Assembly: GCA_027946365.1 (NCBI GenBank)
Contig: JAPEUQ010000001.1
Location: forward strand, 1,364,001 to 1,428,000
Source of the DNA: Kalmusia sp. IMI 367209
Taxonomy: Eukaryota; Ascomycota; Dothideomycetes; Pleosporales; Didymosphaeriaceae
Length of the DNA stretch: 64,000 bases
Direction: 5' to 3'
Shown here: piece after piece, positions 53,271-64,000 of the stretch
How positions within the stretch are numbered: position 1 is the first letter of the stretch
Layout of the letters: the number at the start of each line of letters is the position of its first letter
The notes under the pieces: generated by a model
Databases searched by the model: none
What the model saw: only the letters and a program-made list of their open reading frames with translations
What the model was told of the DNA's origin: nothing
Position numbers and translations under genes: made by a program

Positions 53271-55825
53271 GGCAATTGATACAATATCAAGACAGCGTTA
53301 CGAGGCCGATGAATTTGACTAGGCAACTGGCAGTGTGCTTGTTGTTCGCAAATTATACATAAGAACGTTAGATAGATTGCCTCGGCTAGGCAGTATAATG
53401 ATTAATCAACTATTATGTTTATCGGCTCGTTAGCTCTTGGTATAGTTGTTAGCGTCATGCTATGATCCTACACTAACACCACTATGGTTACGAGTTCACT
53501 TAGCCTCACGAAGACGAAAGAAATTCAGAAGTGACTGAAATATTTTCATGTGATACCAATGGTTGGAATGGCCCTAAACCTTGTGGTGGCTATCTGCACG
53601 CTCGACAGTTACAAAAATGATCACCTGTGGAGCCTTTCTCCTGGGGTTGATTAACAAAAGCTCGAAGACTTAGAACCATTCTGTAGAGATTATCACATTT
53701 GCGCAAATTACACTTTCAGAATCATGTTCAAGTAGACCTAAACACGCCCAATTGTACGTTTGCGATCCATTTGTTCACGAGTAGTTAGCGAAGTCGGATT
53801 TGTTGTAAAAACCAGAGGCATTCAGGGCCAGCAGACCAAAGTACCGCTAGTCCTGCAGCTGCTTGAGTCCGACCTCGTGAAATCATTGACGAAGTCACCT
53901 GATACTCTACAATTGTCGCCGGTAATATTTTTAAGGGCCTGGACAGCCTGTTCTTGTGCAACGGTTAAGCTACTCACGTAAGCTTACTTGGTCTCATGGC
54001 CGTTGGCTAGCCCAAGGTAGGTCCGCCCACGTTCCGACTTGCCCCAGCCACCCAGACAGTATCTGTCTTGCCAAATATCAATACCACGATGTATCAAGTC
54101 TAGAGAGGAACAATAATGCTTCTAATGTCAGAGGTCTCGTGCCCCGTGACAGTCTCGTGCAGAAAGTACTATATGAAGGGACTTTGAATAAATGTGTGCC
54201 AATCAGCTTTGAATATCGGAAACAAGTCCCAGCTTCAACGACAGTCGTCATAAAAATTTGGTATGATGGCAGTCGATTGATGCTTAATGAAGATATCACG
54301 CTACCCTTCACAGAGGTTTGTACTATATACAGATGTTTCTATGCTGTAGATTTTATTGCTTAGGTCAATGAGCAAGCTAGATATGGAAGTGGTTACACAA
54401 TATACGCTTTCTTACGTTTACTAACAGGGCCTCTAAGAAGCATGGTTAACGACAACTTACGCTTTACAGATACTTGGCAAGCCAGTAGTGCCGAAGGAGA
54501 CTAGTCCAATGTAGTGTCGAGCGATATTCTTATATGGCGTATAAGGATATGAAAATTGACAATGATTCACTGAGCATGTTTTAATTCTCCCAGGCGTAGA
54601 CCCGAGTAGTGTCTACTGCGTGAACGAGTCATTTCACTAGACCTACGCCTCAGCATAACCCACAATGGCCGTTCTCTACCATAAATCATGGTCGGGCTCC
54701 TTCCGCTCGAGCTAATACCTCCCTGTCCTAACTTATCAAGACTAATGATGGCAGGCTATCAACACCGCCTTGTTTCCAAGGCCCCATGTCTGCTGCGCAT
54801 TAACCGTCCATCACGATCAATCGATTCGAAGCTGTGGCCGACTGAGTCGAGTCCATCCTCTCGTTGTACCTAGCTAAGAAAATGAAGTATATCTACAGGG
54901 CTCACGCCCACGGTGACCCCTTTTTGAGCATCCCAGTCATCTTGAAATGTTTCTTCGAAATGAGATTTTAGCTAAAGCTACTGTTCTAAAATTTATCAAG
55001 GTCATGTGTACTCTAGTAGAATACGATGGCGTTCAAGCTAAGTGGTTTCCCGATGGGCATTTATGTGGCGAAGCGGCGATGCCGACAACGCTGCCGGCGT
55101 CTAATGAATTTTCCATCGACGGTGAGCTTCCCAAGGCATACGAAGTGAGCTCTGATCGCGAAAAGTCATCCTTCCTATATATACCAGGCACTAGTGGGCG
55201 GTAATGTCGTCCACAGGGACTGTCACCAACATCTGCGCGAGGCCTCAATCGCGGAGAAGAAGTAGAAATGGTTCGATGCCATAGATCTTATCTAAAGTCG
55301 CAAATTATATTGTATCATCCTAGGCCACAAGCGGGCTAGTCAAAGCGATGGAATGTATCTTGTCGCGGCCACTCGAGGGTACACAAAAGATTTTGTCCGC
55401 AGGAGCGAAGGCACCAAAGACGACGACTCCACTGAAGCCTCGAGATAGGCTGTCCACAGCGATGGAACGACTGCTTGTTACTTGCGAGCTGGTAGTTTTA
55501 TTTGATTGGGGACGCCTTTCTGTTTGACGCTGCTAGTAGAGGGCGTCGGATGCCGCCAGACTCTGATTGGTGGATATTCTAACACATCTTCCCCCGCATG
55601 CACTTGACCTCTTCCCCAGATCACGCCCGCGCCCCATACTCCACAGAGCTAGATATCTACGCGTAATTGCTTCTACCTCCGAGCAAAGGCTTGTTCATTT
55701 CGTTGCCGATCCCCTGGTCATCGCTCTAGCCCCTTCGCCACTACCAAAAACCCGGTCCAAACCATGCATGCTCATCTAAATATCCGGAGCTCTGGGTATA
55801 TTAAGCTTGGAGCTCTCGCATTTAG
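53271..55825. other. 2.5 kb gene-poor region upstream of the pectin methylesterase
   Basis: No gene can be assigned. A 135-codon open frame at 53956-54363 on the plus strand has fairly protein-like composition in its second half (segments EYRKQVPASTTVVIKIWYD and EDITLPFTEV), and another of 85 codons lies at 54947-55204; neither shows a known motif. A TATATT word at 55796-55801 is only about 30 bases before the first in-frame ATG of the esterase. Confidence 0.35.
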
Positions 55826-57052
55826 ATGACCAGAGTTTACGCTTGCAAGATGTTGTCAAACTCCCTCTCGTGGCTTCCTATCCTCAGCCTCTTGCTGGGT
55901 CCACAAGCATGCCTCGCTTTGAGCAAAAGGGAGCGACTCGCATGCCAATTGCCCACACAAGACCCGCTCAAGGGCTGTCCGAAGCACACGCTGGTCGTTG
56001 ACGCAGCTACTTCCAATTCGACGTCGAAAAAGAATGTTTTTTCGACCATTCAATCCGCGGTCCTCTCCCTGCCTCACGACAATTCGACTCAGTACATCCT
56101 GATTCTCCCTGGGCTGTACACAGAGCAGGTCAATGTCACACGTCCCGGACCTCTCTATCTCCTCGGACAAACGAGCGATGCGGAAAGTCTATCTTCCAAT
56201 AGTGTTGAAGTAATATGGCATCAAGCAACGGGTACCGCAACGACCGGCACACTCGACAACGCATACACCTCCACCCTAACCATCGCACCAACGCTCAACT
56301 CCTCCCTGACCGGCGCCGGACCAACAGGAAACGCCGTCCCAGCCGACACCCCCTTCGGCAACAAGGATTTCCGCGCTTACAATCTCAACTTCACCAACGA
56401 CTACCTTCCCTACTCGGCCGGGCCGTCCCTCGCTCTATCAACATCATACGCAAACACGGGCTTCTATCACTGCTCGTTCAAGTCCTACCAGGATACCATC
56501 TACGTCGGCAAGCTCGCCAACAGCTACATGTCGCACTGCGAAATCGCAGGGCAAACCGATTTTCTCTACGGCTTCGGCACGCTGTGGATCGAAGGCTCAG
56601 ACCTGCTGATGCGCAGCTGCGGCGGGGGCATCACAGCATGGAAAGGCACGAACACGACGTACGAGAATAAGTTCGGCGTGTACATCCACTCGTCCAACGT
56701 CGTCGCGGCGAATTCGTCTATCGCACCGGCCATGGTAGGCAAATGTGCTTTGGGGCGACCGTGGAATGCGCTGCATAGGAGCATCTTTGCGAATACCTAT
56801 CTTGATGCGTCGATTAGGCCGAGTGGGTATATCGACTGGAGTGCGACGGACCCAAGGGTGAATAATCAGACGTTTATGGCGGAGTATAAGGACTTTGGAC
56901 CGGGGTGGAATCTGACTGGGCGTGTGGAGGGCAATGTGACGCGTGTGCTTGATAAGAAGCAGTGGGACCCGTATTTGAGCCCTAATAAGGTATTTCAGTT
57001 CTTCAAAAGTGGGAGGGCTGGCAATACGGCGTGGGTGGACTGGAATGCGTGA
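55826..57052 (+). CDS. Secreted pectin methylesterase (carbohydrate esterase family 8)
   Basis: Single exon, up to 408 residues. An ATG eight codons later (55850) gives a cleaner signal peptide (SWLPILSLLLGPQACLALS), and the TATATT word at about 55796 lies so close that this second ATG may be the true start. The parallel beta-helix fold of CE8 is recognisable: FSTIQSAVLSLP near the start, YILILPGLYTEQVNV, YNLNFTNDYLP, then the active-site motifs SYQDTIYV (first Asp and Gln region), GQTDFLYGFGTLWIEG (catalytic Asp) and LGRPW (substrate-binding Arg and Trp). Many N-x-S/T sites suggest N-glycosylation. It removes methyl ester from homogalacturonan outside the cell, releasing methanol, so the fungus probably interacts with plant cell walls. 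The neighbouring genes are unrelated. Confidence 0.93.
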   Translation: MTRVYACKMLSNSLSWLPILSLLLGPQACLALSKRERLACQLPTQDPLKGCPKHTLVVDAATSNSTSKKNVFSTIQSAVLSLPHDNSTQYILILPGLYTEQVNVTRPGPLYLLGQTSDAESLSSNSVEVIWHQATGTATTGTLDNAYTSTLTIAPTLNSSLTGAGPTGNAVPADTPFGNKDFRAYNLNFTNDYLPYSAGPSLALSTSYANTGFYHCSFKSYQDTIYVGKLANSYMSHCEIAGQTDFLYGFGTLWIEGSDLLMRSCGGGITAWKGTNTTYENKFGVYIHSSNVVAANSSIAPAMVGKCALGRPWNALHRSIFANTYLDASIRPSGYIDWSATDPRVNNQTFMAEYKDFGPGWNLTGRVEGNVTRVLDKKQWDPYLSPNKVFQFFKSGRAGNTAWVDWNA

Positions 57053-57550
57053 TTGGGACGTGCGAGCCTAGATGTAGAAAAATGAGAGCAATGTTTGAGC
57101 TGGTATATCTACTTGATGTAGATGTAGTCTGCCATCGGTGAGCCGCTATTGGAAATGTAATTTGCTTCCATGCGCAAAACGTCATGGTGCGCTGACGGTG
57201 TAGATATACTCGGTTATTGTGTCGCGATACAGACTACCACTAACACACCATCTTCCCTACCCACTCATGGATTTTGCCTTCCACCCGCTACACCTCTTTC
57301 ATATCAGTCAAGTACCCTATCGTCATTATCACCGCCTTCTTAGGACACCACTATGAAGTCTTGGACTCAGTATCTAGTGATATATGATTTTATATATTTC
57401 GTTATGTAGTATGCACTTAGTACTGCACATCAAAGCTAGATAATGTTCTTAATATAAATATAAATCCAATCGGTATCATAACATGCGTCCATCTCCTTTC
57501 TAGTCTAGTAACAAATCATTCCAGCCAGGATATTACTCACTCCCCATGGA
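57053..57550. other. Intergenic region between convergent genes
   Basis: 498 bases between the ends of the pectin methylesterase and the SNF2-type gene. AT-rich, including an ATATAAATATAAAT stretch near 57455. No gene is supported. Confidence 0.4.
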
Positions 57551-60500
57551 CTAGACGTCGTAATTTCTAGAAAACACGACTGGATCAGCGAACATGGCTC
57601 TTGAAGATCCAGTGTCGATTGGAAGGGAAAAGATTACCTCAATGGAAGACTCGTTAGAAAGCAGTGCAGTAGCTAAGAACTTTTTCCGATCTTGCACCTT
57701 CAAGATATGCTACATCGATCACGCATTAGCAAGTCAATACACTTTCAGACTCAGCCTTGTGAAAGGTTTTGAAAGTCGTACCTCTTCAAAAGAATCTCTC
57801 ATCACGTATCTGAACGTAGTCACAGCACGTGTTTGACCCAACCGATGAGCTCGGGCCAGAGCCTGGTCTTCTAAAGTAGGATTCCATTGAGGCTCTAGAA
57901 TATGCACTCGCGAGGCGGCCGTAAGATCGAGGCTATAGCTGTCAATAACTTCTAGTATGTCTTTAAGAGTTTATGATGGCTTACCCGCACGCGCCACACG
58001 ACATTGTTATAAGGATGACACGAATTTCAGGGTCGGTCTGGAATGCTTGGATAAGCTGATCCCGCTTCTTAGTTGCTACTTTGCCATCGATGCGCACGAA
58101 TTGGATACGCTGGTAATCGAGCGCTCTTTGAACCATGTCAAGACTGGTAGTCCACGACGAAAACACGATGCTGTTGTTCGTCAACTACAAGAACATAGAG
58201 GAGCATACATCAAATGTGGAATCCTTACTCTTTTCCGCTTGGAAATTTCGAAATTTGTGCAAGGACCGCGCGTACTTTGCTTGATATCCGCAGCCCTTCG
58301 TCGATCTCCATGAAAGGCGATGGAAATTCACCCGTGGGTGTGAGACGTGGAGTTGGGGAGGGATGCGCAAAAGGGCGGAGAATACATGGCGTAGACTCGC
58401 TTGAACAGGCGCACGGTTGGGGCGTCTGGTATTTTAGAAGGACTGTGCAGGTAGCGCAGAACAGACGACAGCAGGTGGAATGATAGATGAGCGAAGGTTC
58501 TGAGCTCAGTAGTTCGGTTTCGGGTGCTAAAGAGTCGAGCGATTGGAAACATTGCTCGCACGTCGCTCCTTCCATTGAGAGACGAGCGGCAAGTATAGCT
58601 GTCGTACGACCGCTTGCTGTAGAGTGCAAAGGGTCAGAGTGATTTAAAGGAACGAACGTTCCTAGATTGCATATCAAACGAAGTTTGTTGATCTGTTGTA
58701 TGGCGGTTAGCCAAATGTTGCTTGAGCCGTAATTCCCTATCGACGTTTGGTCTAGTAGCTCTGTCACTGGACGCTCAACCGCACGATAGAATGTATCTTC
58801 GGCTGGATCGAAGTAAAGCTTGATTATCTTGTCCTCTCTACTCGGCAGTGACAAAACCTTCTTGCTACGGCGGAGCATAACAGCCGACAGTAGAGTTTTG
58901 AAAGTCTCAATGGCTTCTTCGACCGGCTTTTTCCGCCACAATGTAGAGATTTCGTCATTAAAAGCGTGATGATTATCGTAGGGTTCGAAATGAAGGAATT
59001 TAAAAAGACCAAAGAAATCCACAATCGTATTTTGGACTGGTGTGCCAGATATTGCCCACCTAGAAGTAGCCCGAAGGGCTGTGATAGCTTAGGCAGTCAC
59101 AGTCTTATGATTACGGATTATATGCGCTGGATATATCAATAAATTTCTAGACAAGTACGATCCGCGCTCAATAGTGCGTTACATACCTTCATCAAGTACG
59201 ATACGCTTCCAATGGTGTGCAAAAAGCGAGTCATCATCATGTTTCTTAGAACGTTGCTCATGCATAACGGTTTGATACGTTGTCAACACGATGTTAGGTG
59301 GCTTGTTCGCGAGAGATACCTTGAGTCGAGATTTTCCGTGATGTTTGACCCATGTTATCCTGTTAGGATGAACGTGTCTGTGAATGATTAGATTCGGAGC
59401 TTAGAGTCTTGCCATAGATATTGCTGACCTTTTTAATTCTGCGACCCAAACTTCAAGGACTATTTCACGGGATTAGTGCTTGCTTTTGAAGCTAAAAGAT
59501 GTGATCCTTCACCATTGAGCGGCACCACGATGAGGGTCGTGTGGAGTTCTTCTGCACAGCCAATTTGCTGCGTATACCCTTCACCGCAGTCTTGATCTGA
59601 TGCTACTAGAGCAATCATGCTTAGAGTCTTGCCTAGGCCCATTTCATCTGCTAAAATTCCACCCCTCCATATTGGCGGGTGGGCAGACTGCACACGATTT
59701 GTGAGAGCGTTCGTATAGCTGGCACAACCGGAATCAGCATACCGATTTTCTTCTTGCATCCAACTTGACTATCATACATGTTGCCATTCTCCGCATTCGT
59801 CTGTAGTGACCAGATACCAAGGCTAGCTTTGCTTGGATGCAAGCCCTGCTCCCGTCTTTTGAAAAAGGTGAGTGCCTGTCGCTGGTGCCTGTTATAGATT
59901 AATGCGTTAGCATATTCAGACACAAGACATCTCCAACGTACACTTTTAAAGTTGTGCGCAAGACGTCTGGAGAACAGGACTCTGGTAGGTAATCTGTCGT
60001 TTCAAACCCTGTTAAGATGTCGAGCTGGATTCGTGTGAAGTCGTCAATAGTCTGCCGTTTTACCTGCGGTAAATCGAAGGTCATAGGCGGTTGCTCGTAA
60101 AAGCTGAATAAGCTTTGAGGGTTGAAATATGGAACATTTCGATTGCAACCAGCAGGATCATCGAGGTAGTATCTGCATTCGGTCATGAAATATTGCACGT
60201 CCTCAGACCGATGCTTGGGCCCGTATATTATCACGGCCAAGAACCCTACAGATCCTTTCGGGGGCTGGTAGCTTGTCTCAGTGGCCAATGGCGATGTGTA
60301 AAAATCCAGCTGGAGATCAAGTTGCCCGTCCGCCTCCAATATCCTTACAAACTCGGCTGTGCGTGCATCTAGCTGCCCAATCGAATCCCCGCTTGTGCGG
60401 TGGTGAAGATGCCGAGGGGGTGTGAAAATCACGGGCTGTTGCTCGCCAAATGGGGCAATGGCTGTGCTAGGAAGTGGCATGATGGGCCGGTCAGCGACCT

Positions 60501-60757
60501 GAAGGATATGAGTGAAAGCTGGTGATGCTATGATCTGATTATGTTACCATGCCAAAGCAAACGATTGTGTCGTTGCATAACGGCCGATGCAATTCCGTGC
60601 CCGTATCTACTAGGCATGGCTCTTCTCGTAGCTTCGGGTATACAACTGCGGACGTAGTGATAGCTGCATCTATATGGAGATTCTCAGCCGTGCGCACGTC
60701 GAGTCGCCGACGCTTGGAGGGTGCATCTACCACAATGGCAGGGATCGGGGTGGGCAT
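57551..60757 (-). pseudogene. SNF2-family DEAH-box ATPase with degenerate RING insert, probably broken
   Basis: Nine exons follow by splice signals: 60757-60548, 60498-59942, 59888-59513, 59459-59429, 59377-59187, 59126-58229, 58170-57985, 57932-57782 and 57709-57551. Motifs are in order: ILADEMGLGKTLSMIALVAS (motif I), TLIVVPL, PPNIVLTTYQT (II region), LDEAH (DEAH box, formed across an intron), RWAISGTPVQN (III), a Cys-rich insert resembling a RING (CEQCFQSL, STCCRLFCATC, PCACSS), NSIVFSSWTTSLDM (IV), VRIDGKV, GLDLTAASRVHILEPQWNP (V) and ARAHRLGQTR (VI). The pattern is that of HLTF/RAD5-like translocases. Two lesions exist: a frame change at about 59758-59775 between NGNMYDS and the QEENRY segment, and an in-frame TAA at 59091-59089 shortly after the DEAH box, where Gln is likely. 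Both lie in conserved stretches, so the gene is probably inactive, unless the assembly is wrong there. Confidence 0.7.
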
Positions 60758-61094
60758 GTTACAAGAAAACGGGAGACAGGATGAAACAGAGCTCTGGAAA
60801 GTCTCGAGGCTACCTCATTCGGTGCGCATGGAGATGTTTGGAGGCCATTGGGTAGGATGGTCGATTGGAGGTTGAGTGGAGTGGGGGCTCAGCCCGCGCC
60901 TTGTGATCCATGCAGCCGCTGCGGGTGGCTGTGGCGTCGCATCTCATTTACTACCCTTGCGTCACTAGAGCTTCGCAGCCCAGCGTTGCCAATTTGCCGT
61001 CGTCATCAATGTAGGAATGTGGTTTGGCTGTGCAGACCCCGCCGTTCCTGTTTCCCTTCTGCTGCTCCTGTTTCCGACCCCACTCATCCCTCCC
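60758..61094. other. Divergent promoter between SNF2-type and NACHT genes
   Basis: 337 bases between two start codons on opposite strands. No TATA box is evident. An in-frame ATG at 61017 could extend the NACHT protein by 26 hydrophobic residues. Confidence 0.4.
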
Positions 61095-64000
61095 ATGACC
61101 CACAACGCATCGGTTCAAGCGCGTCGCACCTTACGCGACGCCTTCGATCGCTTCGCTGCCACCGTCACGCCCGAAGACCAGCGACAATTTGCTAACACGA
61201 CGCTTGAAGACGTCAGAGATGAAGCTCTCAAGATCGAGCGGCAGCTTCGCGCTCGCCGCACCCCGCAGAATATGGCTCGCCTGCAGCCATTCTTGCGCGG
61301 CATGGAGCACTATTCCAAAGTAATCGAAGTACTCTGCAATGGCACTCCGTATCTCTCCTGGATTTGGGCACCCGTCAAGTTGATGCTGACGATAACCACT
61401 GACTCGCTCGGCGCTTTTGAGAAGCTCATCGACGCCTACGGCAAGATCGCAGATATGCTCCCACGTTTCGACCGCCTGGCCGCGGCACTCAGCCATGATC
61501 ACAATTTCCAGGCCGTGCTCGCCTTAGTATACGTTGATGTCTTAGAGTTCCACCGTCGTGCTTATAAGTTTGTGCGCCGAAAATGTAAGTCAGTCCCGGT
61601 TCTGCGACTACCTTGGCCTCTTGGTCTGACTGACATTAGCATGGGCCATCTTTTTCGGCTCCATGTGGGCTGGCTTCGAGTCTCGATTTGGCGATATTTT
61701 GAAATCCCTTGAATATCACAAGGAGCTCGCCGACAAGGAGGCCGTTGCAACTGATATATCTGCAGCCATAGCCTGTAGCAAGGAAGATTCCAATCGGTGG
61801 GAACAGCAGGAACGAGAATGGAAAGCGCTCAAGGTTCGGTCAGTTTTATCATGGCTCGCCACTGATGAGATACCGCCAGAGGACATGCTTGAGAAACACA
61901 CCCAGGACTGTCTCCCACATAGCTGTGAATGGTTTGTTCAACATCCAATGACCCAGTCGTGGCTGAAGGACAGTGCCGACACCGATATCCTTTGGCTTTA
62001 TGGAAAGCCAGGCTCAGGTATGTGACCATCGCTCTCGCTCGATATCCAAGCTCACTGTTGTTGATAGGGAAGTCTGTTCTCTGCTCGAACCTCGTGCAAC
62101 ATGCTCAGAAGAAGGGAGCAAATATATTCTTTTACTTCTGTAACTACCTCGGAAATGGTACAGAAAGCTCTTCATGCCTTCTTCGGTCGATCGCTGCCCA
62201 AATTGTACAAAAGGACAACGATCTTGCCATGCATGTTTACGGAAAATATTCTCAAATGCATCCAATACCGTCCAGGAAAGTGCTGTTGAATTTGCTACCC
62301 GAGCTGCTTCAAGGCCTTGGATCGGTCCACTTAGTCATCGATGGGCTCGATGAGTGGGACGAACACGAGCAGAAAGAAACCCTCCACAGTTTAACCCCAT
62401 TGCTCCGTACAGACGCATCGTCATACTTCTGCAAGATCCTGGTTGCGAGTCGAGAAACTCTAGTGATATCTCGAACAATGCGTAAGAAGAGTAAACCAGC
62501 AGCATCAATTTCTCTCAGCAGTAGCGATGAAAGCGCTGCGATCCACCTGTCTATCGGAAATTTTGTTGACAGGAAGCTCTCAGATCTCCCGGATCATGTC
62601 GAAGAGCTGGAATCTAGTCCATTGTTACTAGCTGACATAAAGCGCAATCTATTGGAGAAATCTAATGGTATGGTTTCCTGATCTATCTGAAGACCCGCTA
62701 CTCACAGCATAGGCATGTTTTTATGGGTGCGTCTAGTTTTGGACTCTCTAGAGACAGTCTACAGTCCCGAAGAACTTCATAATCTCGTCAAAGATTTGCC
62801 ATCGGATCTGGAAGCTTTATATGCGCGCATCTTCCACAGATTATGTACTTACCAGAGTCGGGTTTATGGCGGAGTTCCACGAATGCTTGGTTGGATTTGC
62901 TTTTCCCAAAGACCTCTACATAAACAAGAGCTGCTCCATGCACTCGCAATAGTCCCTACTAACGCAGAAGACTCCGCCCGCAGCGTTCCCGCTGCCCAGA
63001 TACTTGATCACTGCAAGCCTTTTATCGAGGAGCGATCCGATGCAAGCATCGTTCTTGTTCACTTTTCTGTCAAAGAGTATGGTATTGGAACAGCGAAGTC
63101 TTTATTTTTACTAATTATTATATAGATTCCTCTTGAAATCCACAACGGCAAAAATCATTCGACCAATGCAACTACAACTGGACATGGCGTATGTGTGCGC
63201 TACTACACTCATCAAGGGGCTTGATCTGCTCCTCTTGGGTGTTTATGACATCGACAACCTCATACGAATAGCGCAAAGTACCTATTGGTTTCTGCCCTAC
63301 GCACTCGATCACTGGATAGAGCATTGTTTACTTTATGCTGCTATTGATGATTTAGTCGAACTAGATCCACTGCTTTTGGATTGTCTTACGCGACTATATG
63401 AAAAACACAAGCTGATTGTACGAGGGCAAGATTCTGCGAATGCCCTACATCAAATCGGAAACGAAAATGAAGACAGCCACCTGGATAAAAGGTTGGATCT
63501 TCTAGATCGACTACCAATCTTTGAACTAATGAGATCGGCGCTCCATTTTCGTCTATGGGCCAGCCAGCAGTCCTGCAAGGATGGAGAAGGTATACTCTAT
63601 GGCTCATCTTAAATACGGCAAGTGTCCAATAACTAATTATTGCAGATGCAGAGTCATTTGCCGTAGCAAATGATCACACTCTCCTCAGCAAACTTGCCGT
63701 CGATTTCGGAGCAGCCAAAATCTTTTTACTCTCGCAAAGCGAGATCGATGGTGTGCCTGGAGTGATTCTTAAGGCATTCCAACGTTCACATGCATCCACC
63801 GCGTTCCGCTGCCGTTTTTCGAGTTGCCCAATCTCGCGTGCAGGATATGCGTCATCAGAATTGCGGAATCAACATGAAAAGACCCATTTCCGTCGGGTTT
63901 ACTGCAGTGTGGCGAACTGTCAATGGAGCAGAATTGGATTCAAAGATAACGCAGGACTTCTCGCGCATACACGAAGGCATCACACCGAGGTCTCTACACT
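61095..64000 (+). CDS. NACHT STAND protein with C-terminal C2H2 zinc fingers (3' end outside window)
   Basis: Six exons so far: 61095-61584, 61640-62017, 62068-62667, 62713-63076, 63126-63589 and 63646 to the window end, giving at least 883 residues. The N-terminal domain (LQPFLRGMEHYSKVIEVLCNG then YLSWIWAPVKLMLTI and FEKLIDAYGKIADMLPRFDRL) is the DUF7708-type N-terminal domain common in fungal STAND proteins. The NACHT NTPase has Walker A GKPGSGKSV, which spans an intron near residue 287, and Walker B HLVIDGLDEWDEHE near 377; MFLWVRLVLDSL and VHFSVKEFLL follow. The last visible part has two C2H2-like units (FRCRFSSCP...H-x4-H; VYCSVANCQWSRIGF...H-x3-4-H), around residues 820-883. An NLR-like sensor with nucleic-acid- or protein-binding fingers is inferred. 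Start at 61095 rather than 61017 because the domain begins there. Confidence 0.88.

Noticed and set aside
53956..54363. A 135-codon plus-strand open frame whose second half looks protein-like
   Set aside because: It starts without good context and has no recognisable domain; kept only as a note in the gap entry.

Overview
This window comes from a filamentous ascomycete (Pezizomycotina). The evidence is short spliceosomal introns (about 45-95 bases, GT-AG, often with a CTAAC-like branch point), three Zn2Cys6 transcription factors, two fungal-type NACHT STAND proteins, a GFA-domain protein, an EthD protein, a DUF4246 protein, a COX14-type assembly factor and an eIF3 subunit L close to the Aspergillus-type sequence. 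A Dothideomycete or related plant-associated fungus is plausible (secreted pectin methylesterase, AflD-like reductase), but the class cannot be fixed from the sequence alone. No tRNA, rRNA, CRISPR array or intact transposon was seen.

Layout. 0.5-15.5 kb is a sparse accessory region: a DUF2855 gene, a 3.9 kb gene-poor stretch, an AflD-like short-chain reductase, a broken secreted metallo-beta-lactamase-fold hydrolase, a GFA-domain protein, a decayed FAD monooxygenase and a Zn2Cys6 regulator. This looks like the remnant of a secondary-metabolism or catabolic locus; no polyketide synthase or NRPS is present. 16-29.3 kb resembles a small catabolic neighbourhood: deoxyribose-phosphate aldolase, Zn2Cys6 regulator, multi-span membrane protein, proline-racemase-superfamily enzyme, a second Zn2Cys6 regulator on the same strand just upstream of the racemase, and a short-chain dehydrogenase divergent from that regulator.

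30.3-40.1 kb holds a NACHT STAND protein with a fungal Helo-like N-terminus, a DUF4246 protein, a rhodopsin-domain membrane protein and a GPI-anchored Ser/Thr-rich wall protein. 40.7-50.5 kb is a compact housekeeping block: DUF2458 protein, COX14-type protein, a small Cys-rich membrane protein, an RRM-type Lys/acidic protein, a coiled-coil protein and eIF3l. 50.9-57.1 kb returns to accessory genes: EthD protein, TesB-type acyl-CoA thioesterase, pectin methylesterase. 57.5-64 kb has an SNF2/DEAH ATPase gene, probably broken, divergent from a second NACHT STAND gene that ends in C2H2 fingers and runs off the window.

A recurrent theme is damage: three genes carry in-frame stops and/or frameshifts although their intron-exon structure is otherwise intact, and two more show a suspicious stop or a single-base shift. 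Several of the stops are of the CpA-to-TpA kind expected from repeat-induced point mutation, but the frameshifts are not, so ordinary decay or assembly error must also be considered. Exon coordinates below were derived by hand from splice signals and reading-frame continuity.
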